Source of the DNA: Opitutales bacterium
GTDB taxonomy: Bacteria; Verrucomicrobiota; Verrucomicrobiia; Opitutales; JAFGAQ01
Assembly: GCA_028704125.1 (NCBI GenBank)
Contig: JAQVLM010000195.1
Span: 1 to 6,441, forward strand
Direction of reading: 5' to 3'
Length of the DNA: 6,441 nt
Each line of letters starts with the position of its first letter. The first letter of the stretch is position 1. The notes beneath the pieces are model-generated. The model had not been told where the DNA came from and did no database searches. It saw only the letters and a program-made list of their open reading frames with translations. Of the stretch, positions 1 through 4,787 are shown piece after piece. The translations under genes and the position numbers were made by a program.

Positions 1-55
1 GGGTATGGATCGAAGAGGCGGCTCACCTGGGGCGGTTCGCCCTACCTTGGGTATG
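1..55. repeat. Imperfect GGCGG direct repeat with small hairpins, flanked by GGGTATG
   Basis: Two imperfect tandem units are visible: GGCGGCTCACCT at 17-28 and GGCGGTTCGCCCT at 31-43. The second folds on itself as GGGCG-GTT-CGCCC (30-42), and TACC-TTG-GGTA (43-53) can form another small stem. A 7-bp direct repeat, GGGTATG, occurs at 1-7 and 49-55, on either side of the units. The stretch is non-coding as far as I can tell; the short open frames across it have no recognisable protein features. It looks like an intergenic dispersed element, but a copy count is needed and the element may start before the window. Confidence 0.35.
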
Positions 56-72
56 CCTGTTGTCCTCTTTAA

Positions 73-150
73 AGCGGGGGAGCATCCTTGCTCGCCATAT
101 TCGTGGGACGCAAGAAATCGAACAAGGACTCAAGCAGGGATGCTCCCGCT
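73..150. repeat. REP/BIME-like inverted repeat pair
   Basis: The left arm, AGCGGGGGAGCATCCTTGCT (73-92), and the right arm (133-150) are inverted copies, differing by one mismatch and a 2-nt indel over about 18-20 bp, separated by 40 nt. Each arm also folds alone: GAGCA-TCCT-TGCTC at 80-93 and AGCA-GGGA-TGCT at 133-144. Two inverted copies of a short hairpin with a spacer is the layout of a bacterial interspersed mosaic element made from REP sequences. It lies downstream of the 3' end of the minus-strand isomerase gene, a common place for REPs, and might also act as a 3' stabiliser or weak terminator. The family assignment is inference. Confidence 0.45.
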
Positions 151-201
151 CCGATGGGGGAATTCTCTCATGGGGAGGGTTGAAAGACTGGAAGGCGGGG
201 C

Positions 202-1137
202 CTAGATTATGCCTGGGCTCAGTTCATTTCGAACGGTTTCGAGTAGGCGTTGGGTTGCGCGTATGCCTTCCATTTCGCCGAGCCCGTTGCCTTCGTATTC
301 AATGCCGACATATCCGCGGTATCCGGCGTCGAGCACTATCTTCATTATACGCCGATAATCGGTATGGACTTCGTTTCCGTTTTCGTCGAAATCGTGGGAT
401 TTCGCGCTGACGGCGAAAGCATATTCCATGAGTTCCTCGACCCCTTTGTATCGGTCGTAGGTGTCGGTCGGAGAAACCCTGAAATTTCCAAAGTCGGGGA
501 GGGTTCCGCAGTTGGGCAGGTCGACTTTCCGGATGACCGACGTGAGCCATTCGCCGTTAGAGGATAAGCCTCCGTGGTTCTCCACGATGACGTTTAGTCC
601 GTGTTCGGATGCAAATGTCGAGAGGCGGTGAAGTCCATCCGCGGCCCGGTCCAGTTGTTCATCCCATGTGCCGGATGAGGCTGCGTTCACGCGTATGCTG
701 TGGCATCCGAGGTACTTCGCGGTTTCGACCCAGATGAAATGATTTTCGACCGCTTGGATGCGTTTGGCTTCATCGGGGTCGCCCAGGTTGCCCAGTCCGT
801 CGCACATGATCAGGAGGTTTTTGACTCCGAGATCGTCGGATCGCTGTTTAAGGCTGGCGATCCACTCGCGATTACGCACTTCCTCCCGGAAGAACTGATT
901 GACGTATTCGATTGCATCGATCCCGAATTTGTTTTTTGCGATGGAGGCGAAATCAATCGCTTTGAGTTTTCCCTCGAAGAAATGGCGGTGGAGCGACCAT
1001 TGCGCCAGTGAGATGCGGAACAGCGGATCCTTTGCCCCAACTGATGCTTTCAGCGGGTTGGGAAGCAGAAGGGCTGCGGCACTGCCCGCGGCCACGGTTT
1101 GCAGGAAACTCCTGCGACTCATTGCATGATCATTCAT
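202..1137 (-). CDS. Tat-exported sugar phosphate isomerase/epimerase family TIM-barrel protein
   Basis: A 311-residue protein of the xylose-isomerase-like / AP-endonuclease-2 TIM-barrel superfamily. The N-terminus carries a twin-arginine signal (SRRSFLQ, R8-R9, then the hydrophobic run AAGSAAALLL), so it is probably exported folded with its metal to the periplasm. Residues placed as metal ligands in this fold are visible: E186 in IVENHGG, D215 in LPDFGNF, H248 in AKSHDF and E280 in GIEYEG. Family members isomerise or epimerise sugars, inositols or keto-sugars; the substrate cannot be read from sequence. The start at 1137 is chosen because AGAGG lies 7 nt upstream and the Tat motif follows directly. 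A longer frame back to 1197 adds 20 residues unlike a signal peptide. It is transcribed alone, divergently from the PEP-CTERM genes. The stop is TAG at 204-202. Such Tat-signal isomerases are frequent in Verrucomicrobiota and Planctomycetota. Confidence 0.88.
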   Translation of the reverse strand: MNDHAMSRRSFLQTVAAGSAAALLLPNPLKASVGAKDPLFRISLAQWSLHRHFFEGKLKAIDFASIAKNKFGIDAIEYVNQFFREEVRNREWIASLKQRSDDLGVKNLLIMCDGLGNLGDPDEAKRIQAVENHFIWVETAKYLGCHSIRVNAASSGTWDEQLDRAADGLHRLSTFASEHGLNVIVENHGGLSSNGEWLTSVIRKVDLPNCGTLPDFGNFRVSPTDTYDRYKGVEELMEYAFAVSAKSHDFDENGNEVHTDYRRIMKIVLDAGYRGYVGIEYEGNGLGEMEGIRATQRLLETVRNELSPGII

Positions 1138-1195
1138 GGGGATGCCTCTGGTTCGGGGGTTATGGTCCAGATTGCCGCACGATCGCGTGTGTGGC

Positions 1196-1205
1196 ATTGG
1201 CCAAT
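1196..1205. promoter_or_regulatory. Perfect palindrome ATTGGCCAAT upstream of the isomerase gene
   Basis: A perfect 10-bp palindrome lies about 60 bp upstream of the isomerase start codon, next to the CACG-ATCG-CGTG dyad at 1179-1190. The position suits an operator or activator site for the minus-strand gene. A 10-bp palindrome can arise by chance, so this is a weak call. Confidence 0.25.
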
Positions 1206-1262
1206 CGAATCACGACAGCTGGCATCAAGTGAAGAGAAAAATCCATTTCCGGGGGAATCGGT

Positions 1263-1286
1263 CTTGAATTCGCGGTTTTGTTCAAG
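1263..1286. repeat. Copy 1 of CTTGAA-N5-GGTTTTG-N-TCAAG dyad element
   Basis: The element reads CTTGAA, TTCGC, GGTTTTG, T, TCAAG. Its outer arms are inverted: TCTTGAA (1262-1268) pairs with TTCAAGA (1281-1287), 7 bp perfect with a 12-nt loop. The same outer arms and the same internal GGTTTTG recur at 1382-1402. There is no U-tract, so a terminator is unlikely. A protein-binding site or the end of a small mobile element fits better. Confidence 0.45.
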
Positions 1287-1336
1287 AACGGCGATGGGAT
1301 GGGTCCGACAGGGCCAGCTTTCGCAATCGGATCAAG

Positions 1337-1349
1337 AAACGGGCCGTTT
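1337..1349. promoter_or_regulatory. Perfect dyad AAACGG-G-CCGTTT, possible operator
   Basis: Two perfect 6-bp arms around a single central base sit between the two copies of the CTTGAA element, about 120 bp upstream of the PEP-CTERM start. The symmetry suggests an operator for a dimeric regulator. It is not the AAACGTTT core of LacI-family sites. No matching copy was seen elsewhere in the window. Confidence 0.35.
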
Positions 1350-1381
1350 GTCTGGTAGGAGCGATTCGAGATGTGTAAAGG

Positions 1382-1402
1382 CTTGAACCGGTTTTGCTCA
1401 AG
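1382..1402. repeat. Copy 2 of CTTGAA-N2-GGTTTTG-N-TCAAG element, at the -35 position
   Basis: The element reads CTTGAA, CC, GGTTTTG, C, TCAAG, matching the copy at 1263-1286 except for a 3-nt shorter gap and one base. The inverted arms are CTTGA and TCAAG (5 bp, 11-nt loop). It ends 17 nt before the -10-like GATAAT at 1420-1425, so it occupies the -35 region of the likely promoter of the first PEP-CTERM gene. That placement suggests an activator or alternative-sigma recognition element, or a repressor site. Confidence 0.45.
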
Positions 1403-1419
1403 GGATTGGTCTTTTTGCC

Positions 1420-1425
1420 GATAAT
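1420..1425 (+). promoter_or_regulatory. Probable -10 box (GATAAT) of the first PEP-CTERM gene
   Basis: GATAAT matches five of six bases of the sigma70 -10 consensus. It sits about 50 nt before the ATG at 1471, giving a predicted transcript start near 1432. No good TTGACA box lies 16-18 nt upstream; the CTTGAA...TCAAG element occupies that place, so the promoter may depend on an activator. Confidence 0.4.
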
Positions 1426-1470
1426 TAGATGTAAGTATTTGTGAATGAAAATGTTAATGTAAAAAGAATA

Positions 1471-2241
1471 ATGAAATCCGTAATCAGAGCCTGTTTGCTT
1501 TCCGTCCTGCTGTTGGCAGGTGCGCAGGCTACTGCTTTTGTTATGGATTGGGATCGCGTGGTCTGGAGTGCGGATGGAAGGGCAGGGCAGTATGCCAATG
1601 CCGATGGTTCGGGGGTGGATGTTAGCGTTTCCATTACCCTGTCGGATGCGCGCTTCCAAAGCTCGGAGGTCTCGGTTGAGCGCGGAACAGATGGCTCGGA
1701 CTCTTTGGTGCTTTCAATGGATGCGTTCAACGACAGTGATCGGTATTCGCACTACATGGATGTGCGGATTCGCTTTTCGCGGGCGGTCTCGGGTGTCGGG
1801 TTTGACATTTCCGGGGTCAACTATGGCTCACCCGGAAACTATGGGCAGGGCAACAGTGGCTACGCTTTCGATGACCTGATTGAACGGATTGAGGGGAGTG
1901 CGTCCGGAGTGGGTGTTGCCGCAACAATCAATTATGTCCCGGGAACGGTTACTTCGACCGTCTTCCCAACCGAAAATGGGGGATCCACCACGGGTTACTC
2001 GGGAGTCTCCGCAGATGAGCCGGGTTCGCTGATTCATGTGTCGTGGGAGACTGGCGTGGTGGATGATGTGTCCTTTCGTTATGCGACGGGCCCACGGGCG
2101 CGCAACAATCCTTCCGGGCAGTTCATTGGGCTCGGCGGGGTCGAGTTCAACCCGGCGGTTCCAGAGCCGGCAACCATGATTATCGAATTTTCTTTGCTGG
2201 GGATGCTCGGAATGCGCCACTTTGGGACGAAACGAAGCTGA
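1471..2241 (+). CDS. PEP-CTERM sorting-domain secreted protein (copy 1)
   Basis: A 256-residue secreted protein. It has a Sec signal peptide (MKSVIRACLLSVLLLAG, cleavage near AQATA) and a beta-rich, Gly/Ser/Asp-rich body with no enzyme motif. Its C-terminal PEP-CTERM tail is VPEP (230-233), a hydrophobic stretch, then a basic end (RHFGTKRS). PEP-CTERM tails are recognised by exosortase in the inner membrane, which processes the protein for the envelope or extracellular matrix. The hydrophobic stretch is atypical because it contains Glu (MIIEFSLLGMLGM). The body is homologous to the next gene: FVMDWDRVVW versus FVLDWESVDW, FSRAVSGVGFDI versus FSRAVTGLSFDL, and SWETGVVDDVSFRY versus SWDEQVVDTVTFRY. 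I prefer ATG 1471 because the signal peptide then starts properly. A GTG at 1441 would add 10 polar residues, and neither start has a strong ribosome site. The ligand or function is unknown. Confidence 0.85.
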   Translation: MKSVIRACLLSVLLLAGAQATAFVMDWDRVVWSADGRAGQYANADGSGVDVSVSITLSDARFQSSEVSVERGTDGSDSLVLSMDAFNDSDRYSHYMDVRIRFSRAVSGVGFDISGVNYGSPGNYGQGNSGYAFDDLIERIEGSASGVGVAATINYVPGTVTSTVFPTENGGSTTGYSGVSADEPGSLIHVSWETGVVDDVSFRYATGPRARNNPSGQFIGLGGVEFNPAVPEPATMIIEFSLLGMLGMRHFGTKRS

Positions 2242-2286
2242 AAAGACAGTCCAAATCTGAATGTCAAGGATTGTTTTGTAAAAAAT

Positions 2287-2302
2287 TTGAAAACGTTTGC
2301 AA
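2287..2302. promoter_or_regulatory. LacI/CcpA-family (cre-like) operator upstream of the second PEP-CTERM gene
   Basis: TTGAAAACGTTTGCAA is a near-perfect palindrome around the core AAACGTTT. Positions 2287-2301 fit every fixed position of the published cre consensus WTGNAANCGNWNNCW. It lies 43 bp before the ATG at 2346, in the 104-bp gap between the two PEP-CTERM genes, where a promoter or repressor site would be expected. LacI-family regulators commonly control carbohydrate-related genes. Which regulator binds here cannot be told. No strong -35/-10 pair was identified around it. Confidence 0.5.
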
Positions 2303-2345
2303 TCTGGAAAATATCGGCATCTTGTTAGTGCCTCAGAGGACACTT

Positions 2346-3188
2346 ATGGGCTATACTACTTTGAAGCGTTGGGTTATTTCGGGTATCGCGGGGTTGATGA
2401 TCACTGCGGTGTCGAATGCCTTTGTATTGGACTGGGAATCGGTTGACTGGGCTGGAGGCGCTACCAATCAGACCTTCTACAACGTGGACGGTTCTGGAAT
2501 GGATGTGTCGATTTCGCTCGCGATCACTGGCGCGGCTTGGGCGCAATGGAATGGTCAGAATCAACCCGATGACAACCGGCGCCTGGGTGGCGACGGTGGA
2601 CCCGGCCAGACGGGTGAGGGATTCGACAGCTTCGGGAATCCGTCTGATGAAGCGCTTCACCTGCACATGAACGCGGCTAGGAGGGATTACGACGGATACG
2701 TTGAAGTGGTGATCAGTTTCTCCAGAGCGGTGACGGGTCTCTCGTTCGATCTTTTCGACATCGACAACGGGGGAGCCACTCAGAATACCAGTACCTTTGA
2801 GGATGTGATTGCAGACATCGGTGGATCGCTCAACAGTGTGGATGTTGATCCGGCGACGGTAGACTATGATTCAGGCAGTATTGATCGTGTTGTCGATCCA
2901 ACCCGCGGGGATGAGTACAGAGGGACCTACTGGGCTCCGGATTCTGAAGACGTTGTTCTGGGTTTGTCCTGGGATGAGCAGGTGGTGGATACGGTGACTT
3001 TTCGCTACTATGCCGGAAATTTCTCGCAGAGAAACCCCGGAGATCAGGGGATTTCGATTTCGGACATCAGCTTTGCCTCCGCGGTGCCAGAGCCCGGAAC
3101 GGTGGCAGGGGGTGCCTTGCTGTTGGTTGGGCTTGCCGCAGGTGAGTTTCATCGCCGCCGCCGCGCAAATGGTGCTTCGGTCTCATGA
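2346..3188 (+). CDS. PEP-CTERM sorting-domain secreted protein (copy 2)
   Basis: A 280-residue secreted protein, paralogous to the preceding gene. The signal peptide is MGYTTLKRWVISGIAGLMIT with cleavage near SNA. The body is acidic, with many Asp and Gly residues, and is predicted to be beta-rich. The C-terminal PEP-CTERM tail is canonical: VPEP (247-250), a clean hydrophobic segment (GGALLLVGLAAG) and a strong basic cluster (HRRRR). It should be exported by Sec and handled by exosortase. The start at ATG 2346 is supported by AGAGGA 5 nt upstream; an open frame from 2271 would place non-signal residues before the signal peptide. It carries an insertion relative to copy 1 around residues 65-95 (the Gly-rich segment LGGDGGPGQTGEGFDSFG). 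Its stop overlaps the carbonic anhydrase start (ATGA). The function is unknown; matrix or surface attachment is a guess. Confidence 0.88.
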   Translation: MGYTTLKRWVISGIAGLMITAVSNAFVLDWESVDWAGGATNQTFYNVDGSGMDVSISLAITGAAWAQWNGQNQPDDNRRLGGDGGPGQTGEGFDSFGNPSDEALHLHMNAARRDYDGYVEVVISFSRAVTGLSFDLFDIDNGGATQNTSTFEDVIADIGGSLNSVDVDPATVDYDSGSIDRVVDPTRGDEYRGTYWAPDSEDVVLGLSWDEQVVDTVTFRYYAGNFSQRNPGDQGISISDISFASAVPEPGTVAGGALLLVGLAAGEFHRRRRANGASVS

Positions 3189-3811
3189 TTCCGGCGCAAG
3201 CGGCTCTCGCCCGGCTTCGCGAGGGTAATCTGAGGTATGTGGCGGATGATCCGGTGGGTTGCTTGTGCATTGGGCATGAGCGGCGATCCCAACTGTTGGT
3301 CGGACAGGAGCCATTTGCGATCATCCTGGGTTGCTCGGATTCCCGGGTTCCGGCTGAGATCATTTTTGACCAGGGACTGGGTGACCTTTTTGTGATCCGG
3401 GTAGCCGGAAACATTGTGGCGTCCTCGCAGATCGCGAGCGTGGAGTATGCGGTAGACCGGCTGGGGGTGCGCCTGGTGGTGGTGTTGGGGCACAACGGCT
3501 GTGGCGCGGTCGCGGCGACTTTGCAGGAGCTTGAGATGCCAGCCGAGAAGCGTTCAGTTGGGTTGCGCTCAATTGTGAGCCGGATCCGGCCATCGGTTGA
3601 GACCTTGATGGAGACTGATCTGCGGAACCGTCCCGAGGAGTTGATGCATCATGCGATCCGTGCGAACATTCGCTCGTCGGTTTTGCACCTGCGGCAGGGG
3701 TCGGCTGTGTTGGAACACTACCTTCAGAAGGGTGGACTCTGTGTCGTTGGTGCCGAATACGATTTGAAGTCGGGTCGGGTGGACTTCTTTGAAGGGGTTT
3801 CAGACGATTGA
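3185..3811 (+). CDS. Beta-class carbonic anhydrase
   Basis: A 208-residue cytoplasmic enzyme that interconverts CO2 and bicarbonate. The zinc-site signatures of the beta class are intact: C50-S-D52-S-R54 in ILGCSDSRVP, and H103-N-G-C106 in VVLGHNGCGA. C50, H103 and C106 are the zinc ligands, and D52-R54 is the catalytic dyad. The surrounding EIIFDQGLGDLFVIRVAGN and SVEYAV segments are also typical. The C-terminal helix and strand region (VLEHYLQKGGLCVVGAEYDLKSGRV) is complete, so the gene is full length. There is no signal peptide. The start at 3185 overlaps the stop of the PEP-CTERM gene by ATGA, and no clear Shine-Dalgarno sequence precedes it, so expression probably depends on re-initiation by ribosomes finishing the upstream gene. 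The start is supported because family similarity (ALARLREGNLRYV) begins at once. The pairing with a secreted matrix-type protein is unusual. Confidence 0.95.
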   Translation: MIPAQAALARLREGNLRYVADDPVGCLCIGHERRSQLLVGQEPFAIILGCSDSRVPAEIIFDQGLGDLFVIRVAGNIVASSQIASVEYAVDRLGVRLVVVLGHNGCGAVAATLQELEMPAEKRSVGLRSIVSRIRPSVETLMETDLRNRPEELMHHAIRANIRSSVLHLRQGSAVLEHYLQKGGLCVVGAEYDLKSGRVDFFEGVSDD

Positions 3812-3939
3812 CGGATCTCTCTGAATGCAAGCGGTGCGTGGGGCGGCTTTTGTAGGCTTCCTATCGTCTCCTTTCCCTTTACGCATTCAACGCCTTCGCA
3901 TCTGTGTGCGGATGATTTGACTCGCCCTTTGGAGGTGCA
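3812..3939 (+). other. Intergenic spacer between carbonic anhydrase and the thuA leader
   Basis: There is no gene here. An inverted repeat TTCAGA/TCTGAA (3799-3804 and 3820-3825) spans the carbonic anhydrase stop codon but has no U-tract, so I do not call a terminator. TTGACT (3917-3922) resembles a -35 box but has no matching -10 at 16-18 nt. GGAGG at 3931-3935 is a strong ribosome site; see the leader ORF. Confidence 0.5.
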
Positions 3940-3963
3940 ATGAAGATGATTCAAGCACAATGA
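3940..3963 (+). CDS. Seven-codon leader ORF (MKMIQAQ) overlapping the ThuA-domain gene start
   Basis: ATG AAG ATG ATT CAA GCA CAA TGA encodes MKMIQAQ. A strong Shine-Dalgarno GGAGG (3931-3935) lies 4 nt before this ATG, or 10 nt before the second in-frame ATG at 3946. It is 24 nt from the ATG of the ThuA gene, too far to serve it directly. The leader TGA (3961-3963) overlaps the ThuA ATG (3960-3962) in the classic ATGA arrangement. The simplest reading is that ribosomes load on the leader, terminate, and re-initiate on the next gene. Translation is inferred only from the signals, and a 7-codon frame could arise by chance. The strength of the ribosome site and the lack of any in-frame upstream start for the ThuA gene favour the call. 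Confidence 0.5.
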   Translation: MKMIQAQ

Positions 3964-4721
3964 AAACACCCCTTCTTGTTCTTTCCCTGATTATGGGTTC
4001 CGTCTGCTTCGCTCAGGATTCAGCTCCCGGACCTTTGAATGTGCTCGCGATCTCGAAGACCAACGGGTTCCGGCATGAATCGATTCCGAATGCCATTAAG
4101 GCGTTTTCGGAGATGGCCCGTGAGTCGAACTGGAGCATCACCTTCACCGAGGATGCTTCATTTGTTGACGACGAGGTCCTCAAGCGGATGGATGTCGTCG
4201 TCCTGATCATGACGACCGGTGATATTTTTTCTCCGGCGCAACAACAGTCCATCGAACGCTTTGTTAAGGCTGGCGGTGGTTTGGTTGGGATTCACAGCGG
4301 CGGCACGGATACGGAGTACGAATGGGAATGGTTCCGTGAAGTGATTGGCGCCCGTTTCACCGGGCATCCTCCCGTGTGCAAGGGCACCCTGATCGTTGAG
4401 GATCCAAGCCATGCGTCGACCCGCCATTTTGAGTCGGACCGGGTGGCGTGGGAAGACGAGTTCTATTCTTTTGACCGCAGCCCGAGGGAAGACGTGCATG
4501 TGCTGCTCTCGATTGACGAGAGTTCGTATGACACATCCAACAATCCCTGGTTCAAGGGCGTGGATCTGAAGATGGGGGATCATCCGATGGCCTGGCTTCG
4601 CGAAATTGAGGCAGGGCGGGTGTTTCAGACCGCATTGGGTCACACCATCGAAATATATGATGATCCGGCTTTCAGAAAGCACCTTATCGGAGCCGTGCAA
4701 TGGGCCGGGAAGCGCGAGTAG
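3960..4721 (+). CDS. Exported ThuA-domain (trehalose-utilisation-like) protein
   Basis: A 253-residue protein of the ThuA family, which has a glutamine-amidotransferase-like alpha/beta fold. It starts with a Sec signal peptide (MKTPLLVLSLIMGSVCFA, cleavage likely before Q19), so it acts outside the cytoplasm. Family landmarks in order are: LNVLAISKTNGFRH (26-39), a Rossmann-like VVVLIMTTGD (79-88), GGGLVGIHSG (105-114), GHPP (135-138), DEFY (166-169), HPMAW (208-212) and GRVFQTALGH (219-228). ThuA is known from rhizobial trehalose catabolism and from sets with sugar oxidoreductases acting on keto-sugars; the exact reaction here is unknown. The length is that of a stand-alone ThuA domain with no fused DUF1080 or cytochrome domain. 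Its only nearby ribosome site belongs to the overlapping leader ORF. No oxidoreductase partner lies in the window, although a Tat isomerase lies 3 kb upstream on the other strand. Confidence 0.9.
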   Translation: MKTPLLVLSLIMGSVCFAQDSAPGPLNVLAISKTNGFRHESIPNAIKAFSEMARESNWSITFTEDASFVDDEVLKRMDVVVLIMTTGDIFSPAQQQSIERFVKAGGGLVGIHSGGTDTEYEWEWFREVIGARFTGHPPVCKGTLIVEDPSHASTRHFESDRVAWEDEFYSFDRSPREDVHVLLSIDESSYDTSNNPWFKGVDLKMGDHPMAWLREIEAGRVFQTALGHTIEIYDDPAFRKHLIGAVQWAGKRE

Positions 4722-4787
4722 TTGGAATACTCCTGTGTCCGCCTTTTCACGGTATTCCGGTTTCGGGAGTGTGGTGATTTGCGATTC

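Larger units (their letters stand above)
1138..1470. other. Divergent intergenic region rich in dyad symmetry
   Basis: This 333-bp gap separates the minus-strand isomerase from the plus-strand PEP-CTERM gene, so it must hold both promoters. Short open frames cross it, but none has a ribosome site or recognisable protein. It contains CACG-ATCG-CGTG (1179-1190), the palindrome ATTGGCCAAT (1196-1205), a duplicated CTTGAA...TCAAG element (1263-1286 and 1382-1402), the palindrome AAACGGGCCGTTT (1337-1349) and a plus-strand -10 box (1420-1425). I could not find a convincing -35/-10 pair for the minus-strand gene. The density of dyads suggests regulator binding, but no regulator gene is adjacent. 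Confidence 0.6.

Noticed and set aside
5..410. Short plus-strand open frames at the window start (66 and 116 codons)
   Set aside because: They run through the repeat clusters or antisense to the isomerase gene, have no ribosome site, and their translations reflect repeat sequence rather than a protein.
1282..1659. A 125-codon minus-strand frame crossing the divergent intergenic region
   Set aside because: It overlaps the 5' end of the first PEP-CTERM gene in antisense, contains the dyad elements, and has no protein-like features.
1828..2343. A 171-codon minus-strand frame over the end of the first PEP-CTERM gene
   Set aside because: It is antisense to a gene with a signal peptide and VPEP tail, and its predicted protein is rich in Arg, His and Pro with no recognisable domain.
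3799..3888. TTCAGA/TCTGAA and GAATGC/GCATTC inverted repeats after carbonic anhydrase as a terminator
   Set aside because: The first pair spans the stop codon with a 15-nt loop and no U-tract; the second has a 54-nt loop. Neither is a credible intrinsic terminator.
3917..3950. TTGACT plus GATGAT as a promoter making a leaderless ThuA transcript
   Set aside because: The spacer would be 22 bp, well outside the 16-18 bp range, and a strong GGAGG ribosome site lies between the boxes, which would be pointless in a leaderless transcript.
4722..4787. Upstream TTG start extending TruC by 22 residues
   Set aside because: The extension has no similarity to the family, and the recognisable TruC sequence begins immediately after ATG 4788.
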